64,000 nt of DNA from an uncultured Pedobacter sp. (lineage in GTDB: Bacteria > Bacteroidota > Bacteroidia > Sphingobacteriales > Sphingobacteriaceae): positions 355,670-419,669 of the forward strand of contig NZ_CAMLIG010000001.1 of assembly GCF_946480185.1 (NCBI RefSeq). The letters run 5' to 3'. Shown here piece after piece: positions 38,239-47,366 of the stretch (positions within the stretch are counted from its first letter, which is position 1; every line of letters begins with the position of its first letter). Position numbers and translations under genes: made by a program. Below the pieces are notes generated by a model. It made no database searches and was not told the origin of the DNA. It saw only the letters and a program-made list of their open reading frames with translations.

Positions 38239-39237
38239 TTAAAGCCTGCTATAAATAGTATTAAAATAACCGCTGGCATAATAGTTTGAAGGAGGCTGGT
38301 TAGCCCCGCCGCTACTTGCCCATGACGGCGCTACCATATTCATTGGCCCACCGTTCCCTGCAGCATTATCGCCATTCCAACACCAGCCCAAAACTGGCCA
38401 TCCTAATTGCTTAGCCTTACTAACTACACCGCTCCAGTCAACATTATTAACGTAAGGATAATTACCAAACTCACCTAAAATGCACTTACCGTAAACTTTA
38501 GTATTAAAAGTTTCAATATCAGCAACCGTAAAATACCTGTCTTTATTATACGAGTTAGGATAAACATGCACCGAGTAAGTGATATTTTTATCGGTAATGT
38601 TAGGATAAGCCGCCGCAGCTACTCTTGTTCCGGCACCATAACCAGGGCAATCAATAATAATATTATAAGCATAAACCTGCCTCACAATTGCAATTGCTTC
38701 GTTATAATAATTGGCGTAGTTTGTTGAGCTTAAATTGTTACTGCCCCACTCATTACTAAGGTTAATATGGAAAGAACCATTAGACGAACTTCCTCTAATT
38801 TCGTTATAATGGGCTTTCCACCAGTTTGCGGCCTGCAATAGTAGAGCTTTGCTATCACTACCTAAACTACCGCCTAAATGATAGGTGGCGATAACTTTAT
38901 ACCCATTTACGTTTGCATTATAAATGTATAATTTAACATTACTGATGCTAAATCCGTAAGCATTAGGGTCCAGCTCTATACGTACAGTTTTTATTTTGCT
39001 GTACTGATTCATTAAGCCCCACGCAAATTGTGGCAGTCCGCTATTAAAATAAGTAGGCTGGATGTTTACACCATTTCCCCAATCCATTTCCTCTTCTGGC
39101 GTAGCCTTTACAATTTCGGTTTGTTTTTCTTTGTCTGCTATCGGATCTTTAGAACAGGCGTTAAATAGCATACTGCCAATTACACACAGGAAAGACATGG
39201 CGTAGAAATTCCTTCTACGGTTGAAGTAAGTTTTCAT
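38239..39237 (-). CDS. GH5-type mannanase-like glycoside hydrolase, lipoprotein
   Basis: The ATG at 39237 is chosen because a lipoprotein signal follows (MLFNACSK, Cys28); the longer frame to 39327 runs through the promoter and 5' leader. The 332-residue protein has the clan GH-A pattern: IKTVRIELDPNAYG, the acid/base HINLSNEWG (Glu163), YSVHVYPNSYNKD and the nucleophile CILGEFGNY (Glu256), ending with GWPVLGWCWNGD. It resembles GH5 mannanases of the subfamily 8/10 type; the subfamily is not certain. The shared promoter block links its control to susC. Confidence 0.78.
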   Translation of the reverse strand: MKTYFNRRRNFYAMSFLCVIGSMLFNACSKDPIADKEKQTEIVKATPEEEMDWGNGVNIQPTYFNSGLPQFAWGLMNQYSKIKTVRIELDPNAYGFSISNVKLYIYNANVNGYKVIATYHLGGSLGSDSKALLLQAANWWKAHYNEIRGSSSNGSFHINLSNEWGSNNLSSTNYANYYNEAIAIVRQVYAYNIIIDCPGYGAGTRVAAAAYPNITDKNITYSVHVYPNSYNKDRYFTVADIETFNTKVYGKCILGEFGNYPYVNNVDWSGVVSKAKQLGWPVLGWCWNGDNAAGNGGPMNMVAPSWASSGGANQPPSNYYASGYFNTIYSRL

Positions 39238-39270
39238 TTTTTTTATTAAATAGGTTAAGCTGAAATTCGT

Positions 39271-39286
39271 ACCAAGTGCACTTGGT
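39271..39286. promoter_or_regulatory. Perfect 16-bp palindrome in the GH5 leader
   Basis: ACCAAGTGCACTTGGT is fully self-complementary and sits between the predicted -7 box (39325-39332) and the GH5 start codon at 39237. It stands out in AT-rich surroundings and resembles a dimeric repressor operator more than a terminator, since no T-run follows. The binding protein is unknown. Confidence 0.5.
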
Positions 39287-39324
39287 CTTATCCAGTCAAT
39301 TAATTGGTAGATAATTATCCGACA

Positions 39325-39371
39325 CAAATATAGATCGAAGCTAAAACCTTTTGTAATAGTATTTTAACAAA
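39325..39371 (-). promoter_or_regulatory. Predicted promoter of the GH5 satellite operon with susC-type operator
   Basis: On the minus strand a perfect -7 box TATATTTG lies at 39332-39325. The block TTTGTTAAAATACTATTA at 39371-39354 starts exactly 35 nt upstream. It differs from the susC block at 3 of 18 positions and has the same spacing. This suggests one activator, probably the AraC protein, controls both units. The remaining sequence between 39372 and 39545 shows no gene. Confidence 0.55.
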
Positions 39372-39544
39372 TTATAGTACTAATATGATGTTTCCTAAAT
39401 ACTTTAAAAACGGTGTCTTTAAAGACATAACGACAGCAGTGTTCTGACTATAAAATTCGTTAAACCTAAAAGAAAAAATCAAACAACATTAAGGGTAACA
39501 TGGTTTTGTTTAACTACAAAATATATCCAGACTAAAAGCTTAGC

Positions 39545-40295
39545 TGTAAAATCCATTCCATGTATGCCATGGGAATGAGTACGCGTTCGATGCCTGACTA
39601 CATCCGGAAAATGTATGCTATGGAAATTTCTGCGGCTGAGACTTCACGAATTACCGACAGCGTTTTACCGATATACGATATCCTAGGTGTGGATATCGAA
39701 GCAAAAAGGATGTTCTGGGGCTTTATACGGCCGAGAATGAAGGCGCTAGATCCTGGCTATCGGTGCTCACGGATCTAAACTCGCCTGGCGTGGAAGATAT
39801 TCTGATCGCCTGCATTGATGGGCTTAAGGGCTTCCCTGAAGCTGTGGAGGCAATTCCCAAAGACCGGGGTACAACTTTGCATTGTCCACCAGATCCGCTC
39901 TTCTGTGCGCCATGTCGCTGAGAAATATAAAAAGGCAATAATGGCTTGTACGAAGCCAATCTATCAGTCAAATAATGAACAGCAGGGATATGAAAGGTTG
40001 CTGAGGTTTGAAGAGAAATGGGGCGAAAAAATATCCTCTGAGCTGTAAGTACTGGTTGGACAACTGGGTTAACCTCGCTGCATTCTTAGAATACTATCAT
40101 GGGATTCACAAGTTCACTTACACCACCAATCCGATTGAGGCGTACACCGTCAAATTCGCAAAATCACCAAGACCAAGGGTCTTTTCACCAGAACAGGGCA
40201 CTAATGAAACTTAGGTATCTGGTCATTAAAAATATCAGTAGGAACTGGACAATGGCAATCCATAACTGGGGGCGGCATTCTCACAACTTTATATT
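39545..40295 (+). pseudogene. Broken IS256-family (mutator type) transposase gene
   Basis: Three frame fragments in order resemble IS256 transposases. The first is SMYAMGMSTRSMPDYIRKMYAMEISAAETSRITD from about 39545. The second is QLCIVHQIRSSVRHVAEKYKKAIM at about 39870-39940. The third is WLDNWVNLAAFLEYYHGIHKFTYTTNPIEA at about 40050-40140, with NWTMAIHNWG near the end. Frameshifts separate them, the N-terminal third is missing, and the 3' end is fused near 40295 to a susC relic on the other strand. No terminal repeats were recognised. The element is dead. Confidence 0.85.
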
Positions 40296-40371
40296 AATTC
40301 GCGATCTACTGGCAAATCGAGGATTTTAGAGCGGTTTAAGCTCTAATTAACAGAGGTATTCCAATTAAATT

Positions 40372-41858
40372 GTCGAACCTTAAAAAGTTCTTTTTAGATT
40401 TGTTTGATATAATTTAATAGAAATACCAAGCATAACTGTTTCAACTATTTTGGTTAGTATAGTTAATACCATATTTATAAGAATCTGCCCTTTTAAAAAG
40501 AAGCCAGCAAAAGATAATTTCCATTTGTTCATTATCCTTTTGAAGTTAAAAGCAGCAGCTGCAAGCATAATATTGATGTTATCTCCCACTATTCCTTTGT
40601 AAAAGTTGCGATTTAGCCTATGGTCTTGTTTAACATGCCCGATAACTGGTTCTATTGATGCTCTCTTGCGATGTGATTTTCTGAGTTTGTCTGCCTGGTA
40701 CCTGCTGATGTTCTTTTTAGGTGGTTGTGTGTTTCCCCCACTTGATTTTTGCCTCTGTATCCTCTATCTACAGTAGCAACCTTGGGAAGTTTACCCACCA
40801 AGTTGCCCACTTGTTTTAGTGCTACATCTAAAGTATGACCATCATATTCATTCCTAAATCCCAGCGCCCCAACGATTACCCCGCTATTGGTTTTTACAAA
40901 TGAGGCTTTATTTCCAAACTCATACTTTTTGTGCTCTTTGCCCTTGGAGACACAGCATGTTTCTGGTTCATGTAGCGAGTAAATCTTATCCTTGTCTGCT
41001 CTTTTTTGAGCCAAAACCCTTTTGTATAGCTCCAATTTTACAAGGTGTTTAGAATCGGGCGGTAAGTTTCTTTCCAGTTCCCTTGCCAATCTGCCGGCAA
41101 TAGTTTTTATTCTTCTATCTGCCTTTCTTGCCTTTACCTTATTTTTAGGATGGTTCCTGAACCTTTGATCACGGCTTAATTTCTTTAAAGTTCGGGTATA
41201 GCTCTGGCGCATAGGAAGCTGTTCTTCTGAGGTAATCTGCTGACATTTGGCGATGATCTTTTTATACAGTTTTGCATCCGTTGGATAAGTGATGTTTTTT
41301 TCCTGTACCGTGGTATCTATACTTACATTATCATCATGGCCATCTTTACCATTTACCCTTATACTTTCTTGTAAAATCAATTCAATACCTTTTTCTCCGA
41401 TACGGCGTCTGAAATGAACCAGCTCTGATGCCTCACAGGGAACACCACAAACAAAAGAAGTTTCCCCACAAAAGTATTGATAATAATTGTTCTCGCTCCA
41501 TTGCTCTACAACGCTTTCATCAGAAACATTGCGGATATGTTTTAGCATTAACAATCCTACCATTAGGCGTATAGACTTCCCTGGACGACCTTTATCCTTA
41601 CTATAAAGCGGAGAAAAAGCTTGCTCAAAAATAGTCCAATCTATCCTGTTTGCTAGTAAAAACAAAGGATGGCGCTGGTTCAACGTATGCTCAAAAATGA
41701 AAAATAGGCTGGTCTGATTATCTGGTTTTTTAGTCGGAAGCATTGGAAATATTTGCAAGTTTTACTTCTTAAATATAAAGAATCTTGCAGATATTTTACA
41801 ACAAAATAACTCGCATTATATTGATAATAAACTGTTTATGCGATTATTAAAGGGCGAC
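40372..41858 (-). mobile_element. IS5-family-like insertion sequence (about 1.49 kb)
   Basis: Limits are set by a 6-nt target duplication TAAATT at 40366-40371 and 41859-41864. Imperfect terminal inverted repeats start GTCGAACCTTAAAAA on the left and GTCGCCCTTTAATAA (complement) on the right. It contains one transposase gene on the minus strand in two overlapping frames. It interrupts the susC relic, so it arrived after, or helped to cause, the decay of that gene. Confidence 0.75.
40380..41743 (-). CDS. IS5-family-like transposase, in two frames
   Basis: The N-terminal frame (to a stop at 40652) encodes QTSLFFIFEHTLNQRHPLFLLA, GRPGKSIRLMVGLLMLKHI, a DDE-type core with VSIDTTVQEKNI, and VATVDRGYRGK. 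The C-terminal frame runs from the same point to 40380 and encodes RKSHRKRASIEPVIGHVKQDHRLNRNFYKG with the last catalytic Glu. The frames join by a -1 shift in a run of five A (minus strand, near 40750, after RGYRGK). Either one base was lost and the gene is inactive, or the shift is programmed as in some IS elements. ATG at 41743 is preferred to a TTG at 41758. Confidence 0.75.
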
Positions 41859-42383
41859 TAAATTGCCCAAAAGCAGTACGATAATCCAAGCCTAGTTCAA
41901 AACCCTGATTTTGAATTTTGCCAAAGTTTTCAAAGTTGGTTCCAAATCCGGTAGAACCAGAAAGTTGTCTGGTAAATAATAAATCTGATGTTTTTTATAA
42001 TAATCAGCAATAAGGCTTAAACGATTTTTAAATACCCCAACATCAATACCTATATCTGTCTGTTTAGTATTCTCCCATTTTAAATTAGATTAGCCAACGA
42101 GCTTTGCCTGTAAGAAATGCCGAAAGCATTTTGACTGGAGAGCTAATAGAGGCCTGTTTTGAATAAGCCGGGATACCTTGGTTACCGGTAACCTTTAGCA
42201 AGTTCTTAACTAGATAAATTTGCTTCGAATATTTTCATTTCCGAAATTTTCATTAGCACTTATGGATGATACAAATTAGCGATAAAGAAGATGACATTAT
42301 GGAAACGAGACCGCTTAAATACGCTTCCATCGAAGAGTTATGAGAAGTTTGCATGTAAGATCAAAAAGAAACAAAGGAGAATA

Positions 42384-43337
42384 TCAGGCATTATTTGTCA
42401 TCATCTCAGTGAGGTCATTATATTCCTCCTCAATCCATTCATCTTTACTAATTAGCTCTTGGATTAGCTTAATCGCTTTAACAGAAAACTTTGTCCCATC
42501 TAGTCCAGATAAATCTTTGGTAAAATTCCATTTACTATAATGGTGCGGGGAATCTGTAGGAAGCCTCTCAACAGTGTTGTTCGGATAGAGCAAAGAAATG
42601 TCCTTACCTTCTGCATTGAATTTTTCTTTTATTCGAAGGTAAATTTGAAGACCTGCATGATCCCAGTCACAGGAATAATAAAAGGGATATTGAAATTCAT
42701 TTTGATCAATTTGGTCGATAATCTTAATATTGTTACCACCCACGTACCAGAGCTTTAGTTTAAGCTTTTCTGCCACCCATGGCATTTTAAGAAAGTTAAG
42801 GTTTTCGCAAAGTACAATGGCTTTGGGGGCTTTGCAATCTACTACAAAGCGCCAATTGTTATCTTTTTTATCCTGATCTGGAAAATCCGTAATGCCTAGG
42901 ATATGACAAATAGCTCGTTTAAGTATTTTTTTATTTTCTACGTACTTGGATCCCTTTCCCTTGAAGAATTCTCTAGAAAAATTCTTTTGTGTAGTGAGCT
43001 TATCTTTAATTTCAGTTTTATTATGTTCGATGAACATCAACGTCTTGATATCATCCTCATTATAATTCTGACGGGCATTGCTTTCGAGACCGGATTGCTT
43101 TAGAAAACTGGCGTAATGAATAAATCTTTGAAGATATGCCTTTTCAAAAAAGTTCTCAAAACGGAGCGTAGTTAAAAGCACAGTTTTGCTACCAGGCTTT
43201 GGTTCTAAGAGTTCTTCATCCAAGATGAGATATTGAACGTATTTATTCTTCTGAATCTTAGCTGATGTCTTTCCTGTTTTGTAAACATCATTTAGTGCTT
43301 TCAGTAGACTCCAATCTAGGTTGTTATGTATCCTCAT
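42384..43337 (-). CDS. jetD: JetD-like Toprim nuclease subunit of a Wadjet system
   Basis: The 317-residue protein has a C-terminal Toprim domain. AIVLCENLNFL (Glu178) and YYSCDWDHAGLQIY (Asp224, Asp226) are the metal-binding residues shared with topoisomerase VI/Spo11-like nucleases, as in DUF2220/JetD. The N-terminal part is short compared with JetD proteins I recall (about 380-400 residues). In Wadjet systems JetD cuts circular plasmid DNA that the JetABC SMC complex has extruded. Its start overlaps the jetC stop by 4 nt, so translation is coupled. It is the last gene of the four-gene operon. Identification rests on the Toprim motifs and gene order. Confidence 0.85.
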   Translation of the reverse strand: MRIHNNLDWSLLKALNDVYKTGKTSAKIQKNKYVQYLILDEELLEPKPGSKTVLLTTLRFENFFEKAYLQRFIHYASFLKQSGLESNARQNYNEDDIKTLMFIEHNKTEIKDKLTTQKNFSREFFKGKGSKYVENKKILKRAICHILGITDFPDQDKKDNNWRFVVDCKAPKAIVLCENLNFLKMPWVAEKLKLKLWYVGGNNIKIIDQIDQNEFQYPFYYSCDWDHAGLQIYLRIKEKFNAEGKDISLLYPNNTVERLPTDSPHHYSKWNFTKDLSGLDGTKFSVKAIKLIQELISKDEWIEEEYNDLTEMMTNNA

Positions 43338-46300
43338 GTTTCAATGTTGTTAATAAAACCATTGATGTCACTAATGATATGTCCTTCTGTGAAAATGGCC
43401 ATGGCAGGAACATAATGTTCCTCATCTTGCAATCTATTTTCACTCAACATGTATATGTATTGTTCTCCTTCTCGTAACTCTCCAGCAGACTCTATGGACA
43501 TAGATAAAATTTGATATCCTTCATCTAACGCAACTTCACGGAGCATCTCGTAATTGCTGCCCAAACCCTGGGCTTCATCAATGGGCATAATTTTAATTCC
43601 GGGTCGCCTGTCTTCGATCAGGGAAAGTCTCGCTAGTCCAAGCAGTGCATATCCCGAATAAGCCTGACTATTGCTTCCTGAATTGTTCTCGCCACTGTCC
43701 AGTTTAAGCTTAAACTCAAGATTGAAATATGATTTAGGATTCAGCAAATCTTCGATAGTGGCTATTTTGGTACCGCCTTCTGCAAGGAATGCCGTTTTCA
43801 TCATTTCATTAATATCGATCTCCTGTGTAAGACGTTCAAACATGCCTACATAAGAAAGCTCATTGGTCAGTGTTTTATTAAAAACACTCATCCAATTCGC
43901 TGGATAGTCGGTGGATTTACTGATGGAGAGAGATGCTTTACTTCCTCCGGTGATCCTCTTTTGCGGATCCTTGAAATAGTTATCAATCTCGGTGATTTTA
44001 ACTAAATACTCACGATAGGTTTGGTTAACCTCTGTAAAAACTTTTTTAAGAATTTCTAACTTCCTTGAACCAATCTCTCTGATTGATTGATGGAGATTAT
44101 TGAGTTTTTCAGCTAGCAGTACCTCAGCTGATTCATTTTCAACGGCTTTTGCAGTAGCAAAAACGGTTGGAAGCAGGCGGTGTGCCAGTTGGCCTACATG
44201 GTAACTATCCTTTAGGGAAGTACTATCTTCAAGTCCTTGAATGATGAGCTCATATTTTCCCTCGAAAATTATTTTAGCATTCTGCCATTTTGATTTTAAG
44301 CTATTACTATCATCCTCTTCCGGATCTTCAATATTGGAGTATTGGTCATGTTTATATTCGTAGTCATGTGTTTGTTTGGAGAAGGTGTATTTGAAGAATT
44401 TTTGATATTCGTCTTTTGCCTCTTTTAGCTTATCTTGACATTGTTTGAGCCGTTGAATGCTCAAATCGTATTGAGTTTGTTCTTTATTAAATGTCGCCTC
44501 TATTTCCAACTCTCGCTTCAATGATGCAAAAGTACTTGTAATATCCCTCGTAAGAGATTTGAACGATAAATCGATTTCCCAATCTTCTTTCTCCAGACTT
44601 TCTTTGAGTTTAGTGAGATTATTTTGTCTGGATTGTTTCTTATCATGTGCAGTATTTAAAGCACCATCCAAATATCCTGCATCGATATTATTATCTCTGA
44701 AATATTTTTCGCTTCTGGCTATTTCTTCTTTAATCTGTTCGGCTCCGCTTTGATCTTGGTTACGAATAAGCTCTTCTATCGTTTCTGTCAGGAGTTTTTT
44801 ATCCGTTTGAAGACTTTCTTTACTGACACGGTTGCTGCACATTTCTGCCAGTTGCTCTTTTGAAATCAGGTATTGCTTTAGGACGTCTCGTTGAAATAAT
44901 TCTCTTTTCAGATACAGAGGTACAACAGACCGGAACTGTTCAAATTTGAAAAGTTTTTCCTTTAGGCCTTCAATGTCTTGGAGCATAATTAGGCTCTCTT
45001 CGAGCTCGGTGTCTAGTCCTTTCTTATAGCTACTGAGACGCTGTTGGATAATTGATTTGTCTGCATTGAGATGTTGGTTCGGTGAATACTGTATATAGTC
45101 AAATATACCCTCACGGTTGAGCCAAAATCCTTCACCAGACTCCCTGTCATGTATATCAGGGTGCTGGAAAAGACTCTCAGGATTGTGTAGGTAACTGCTT
45201 AATTCAGTTATAATCTCAGGCTTTGTTCTTGGCAGCTTTTGGAAACGTATCAGAATACTTTCTTCTTCGTGACTTAAAGGGCGATTTAAAAAATCGATGG
45301 CCCATGCTGCTAAGGAATTCGGGTTTTGTATATCTGAAAAGACCTGAAGTGCTTGAAGCTCTTGTATTTTTCTATTCAGTTGTTCCTGATAGCTTTCATA
45401 ATAATGTATCGCCTGCTCGTAGTTTTTATTCCAAGTACTAGCTTCGAAAGCATTTGTAATGTTTTCTCTTTCAAGATGATTTTGAAATTTTTGGAGCAAG
45501 CTTTTATCGCTAGAGAATTGGGATTCAGATTCGATCTTCAGCCGTAGGGCTTCTATGTCTCCGCTATCATTGATTAGAAATTCGAGTTGTTCTATCTGTT
45601 TTAGTTTGTTATCAATATCTGTTAATTTACTATAGTGATTATTCTTTGTTTCCTCCAATCCATCAAGCTGTCCTTTTAATTTATCAAACTTTTCTTGATT
45701 ATTTCTATAACTATCAACATAATTTTTTAGTTCCTCATGCTCTAACGTCGCTGAGTGTAATCTCAAGCATGCTCTCTCTATATTTGTCCTATCATAATTC
45801 TGCTTGAGGATATTGTGACTAGTGTTAATTTGTTCCTCCTGCTGGCTCCAAAACAGAGCTTTTTCTGTCCGATATCTTTCTTCAAAGCTTTTGTATGTAG
45901 ATTGTAATTTAACGATCTCTTTGATATGTCCTTCCTTTTGTCCAATCAACTCAATCTCTTTTTGGTAGCGGTCATGTTCTTGAAAATCATCGCTAATGGA
46001 TTTAACCTGCTGCTGGTAGCTAGCCATGAGCATTTTTTCGTCGTCGCCAAAAAGAAAATCCTTAAGGTTATCCGATCCTGTCTTTAAACCTTTACCTCTA
46101 GAGAATGAACGGAATATATTAGCGTAGCTATCCAGTTTCTTTCTATTCGAAAGATCGATGTTAAGAATGCCATTTTCATAAAGCAGACGATGATATACTT
46201 TTGTGCTTAATGGCTTAAGGTGAATATGGTGTAAGGTTTTATTAAGCTCTTCAACGCTCACTATGCGGTCATTAACCAAAAAATCTTTATAATATGCTGG

Positions 46301-46696
46301 CGAGTTGAGGAATTCAAGTTGATTATCCCAATCGTAGCCTGCCTGTGCAATAAACATTTTGGCCTGCTTGCTAGATTTTTCAATGAAACATCCAATGGCA
46401 ATATATTTTCGAGGCGAAACCTCAATATTCATGATCAGATATCCTGCACCATATTGCCTTTGTTTTGCCTGAACGATCATGCCATCAATAGGTCGTTTAT
46501 CATTTCCCTCTGTGGCTGAATGGTAATTACTTGGCCCAATCAGAATAAGCTGGATCATATCCGCAATCATGGTCTTTCCACTTCCACCTTCACCTGTAAA
46601 ATCGGTTCTGAATGGATGGAAGAGGTAATCTGAATTGAAATGATATATGATCCCAATGGTGGAAAGGGAATGTATTCTTGGAAAATTAGCTTTCAT
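43334..46696 (-). CDS. jetC: JetC-like SMC/MukB-type ATPase of a Wadjet system
   Basis: This 1120-residue protein has an N-terminal Walker A motif GEGGSGKT (35-42), long coiled-coil regions rich in Glu, Lys and Leu (about 230-400 and 560-900) and a C-terminal Walker B, IKIMPIDEAQGL (about 1034-1045). SGYALLGLARLSLI precedes the Walker B. This is the layout of MksB/JetC condensin-like proteins, which load on DNA and extrude loops. It lies between JetB (11-nt overlap) and JetD (4-nt overlap). RecN/SbcC proteins are an alternative for an isolated gene, but the operon makes JetC very likely. Confidence 0.9.
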   Translation of the reverse strand: MKANFPRIHSLSTIGIIYHFNSDYLFHPFRTDFTGEGGSGKTMIADMIQLILIGPSNYHSATEGNDKRPIDGMIVQAKQRQYGAGYLIMNIEVSPRKYIAIGCFIEKSSKQAKMFIAQAGYDWDNQLEFLNSPAYYKDFLVNDRIVSVEELNKTLHHIHLKPLSTKVYHRLLYENGILNIDLSNRKKLDSYANIFRSFSRGKGLKTGSDNLKDFLFGDDEKMLMASYQQQVKSISDDFQEHDRYQKEIELIGQKEGHIKEIVKLQSTYKSFEERYRTEKALFWSQQEEQINTSHNILKQNYDRTNIERACLRLHSATLEHEELKNYVDSYRNNQEKFDKLKGQLDGLEETKNNHYSKLTDIDNKLKQIEQLEFLINDSGDIEALRLKIESESQFSSDKSLLQKFQNHLERENITNAFEASTWNKNYEQAIHYYESYQEQLNRKIQELQALQVFSDIQNPNSLAAWAIDFLNRPLSHEEESILIRFQKLPRTKPEIITELSSYLHNPESLFQHPDIHDRESGEGFWLNREGIFDYIQYSPNQHLNADKSIIQQRLSSYKKGLDTELEESLIMLQDIEGLKEKLFKFEQFRSVVPLYLKRELFQRDVLKQYLISKEQLAEMCSNRVSKESLQTDKKLLTETIEELIRNQDQSGAEQIKEEIARSEKYFRDNNIDAGYLDGALNTAHDKKQSRQNNLTKLKESLEKEDWEIDLSFKSLTRDITSTFASLKRELEIEATFNKEQTQYDLSIQRLKQCQDKLKEAKDEYQKFFKYTFSKQTHDYEYKHDQYSNIEDPEEDDSNSLKSKWQNAKIIFEGKYELIIQGLEDSTSLKDSYHVGQLAHRLLPTVFATAKAVENESAEVLLAEKLNNLHQSIREIGSRKLEILKKVFTEVNQTYREYLVKITEIDNYFKDPQKRITGGSKASLSISKSTDYPANWMSVFNKTLTNELSYVGMFERLTQEIDINEMMKTAFLAEGGTKIATIEDLLNPKSYFNLEFKLKLDSGENNSGSNSQAYSGYALLGLARLSLIEDRRPGIKIMPIDEAQGLGSNYEMLREVALDEGYQILSMSIESAGELREGEQYIYMLSENRLQDEEHYVPAMAIFTEGHIISDINGFINNIET

Positions 46697-47366
46697 CTTC
46701 TATCTGTTTGATTATATCATCAATACTAAGGATTTGAGGTTCGTACTTTTTTCGCAATCGTTCGAATGAAGGCATATATTTGAATATCGTCTTTTCATCA
46801 TCGATGTATAGAATCCACCCGAGTTTTTCGAATTCGGCAAAGGCATCATGAATCTCTTTAACCACATCATGTTCAAGATAATCAGAACTCTTGTCGTTCT
46901 TTGCTCCTGCAATAAGGCGAAAGAGCCCTTTCTTCTCATCTTCATATTCGGAGAACAATAAGCGGATAAAACCCTGAATGTTATTGAGTTCGATATTAGC
47001 GTCTAGCTTATACATCTTAAGGAAGATCATACCGATGATGATGTGTTCAGTTTCCAGATAACGCTTATATTTATTGTCACTGGGTATCATCGAGCGATTC
47101 TGATCATTCTCGAAATCTAGAAAATAATACCTGCTTTGATAGCTTTCGCCATAGCGCTCCAATGATAGACGGAATATGTCATTATAATAATCTTTTATTG
47201 CTTCAAAATTCCGTTCAAGAAATCGAAATATTTCCTCAGGCTTCGCGGATTCTCGTTGAATGTGGACACCACTCCTTAAAGCATAATCGATTTTAGCGAA
47301 CACTGTTTTCAATTGTTTGTCTGCTAAGAATCGATATATTATATTTTCTGAATACTCATTTTCCAT
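46686..47366 (-). CDS. jetB: JetB-like (MksE/DUF4194) winged-helix subunit
   Basis: A 226-residue acidic cytoplasmic protein without signal or membrane segments. Its size, position and pattern (LETEHIIIGMIFLKMYKL, ENDQNRSMIPSDNKYKRYLE, FAEFEKLGWILYIDDEKTIFKYMPSFERL) match the KITE/MksE-type subunit that bridges kleisin and SMC in Wadjet and MksBEF complexes. The gene overlaps the end of jetA by 28 nt and the start of jetC by 11 nt, a very tight arrangement. Confidence 0.83.
   Translation of the reverse strand: MENEYSENIIYRFLADKQLKTVFAKIDYALRSGVHIQRESAKPEEIFRFLERNFEAIKDYYNDIFRLSLERYGESYQSRYYFLDFENDQNRSMIPSDNKYKRYLETEHIIIGMIFLKMYKLDANIELNNIQGFIRLLFSEYEDEKKGLFRLIAGAKNDKSSDYLEHDVVKEIHDAFAEFEKLGWILYIDDEKTIFKYMPSFERLRKKYEPQILSIDDIIKQIEDES

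Larger units (their letters stand above)
40296..42260 (-). pseudogene. Decayed susC/RagA-like gene fragment, split by an IS element
   Basis: Minus-strand sequence from about 42260 down to 41859 encodes SusC-barrel pieces in several frames: KVTGNQGIPAYSK, ENTKQTDIGIDVGVFKNR, LSLIADYYKK, SDLLFTRQLSGSTGFG, and NFENFGKIQNQGFELGLDYR. It resumes at 40371-40296 with NWNTSVN, a stop codon, then SLNRSKILDLPVDREL. The two parts join perfectly when the IS at 40372-41858 and one copy of its 6-nt target repeat are removed, giving FGQFNWNTSVN. Frameshifts and stops show the gene was dead or dying. Only a middle-to-late part of the barrel remains; it is not a close copy of the intact susC at 30.7-33.9 kb. 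Confidence 0.8.

Noticed and set aside
42266..42343. 25-codon plus-strand frame MIQISDKEDDIMETRPLKYA between the susC relic and jetD
   Set aside because: Too short, no recognisable family and no neighbours on that strand; probably chance or a scrap of mobile DNA.
46712..46945. 77-codon frame within jetB
   Set aside because: Out-of-frame overlap of jetB without its own start region; shadow.
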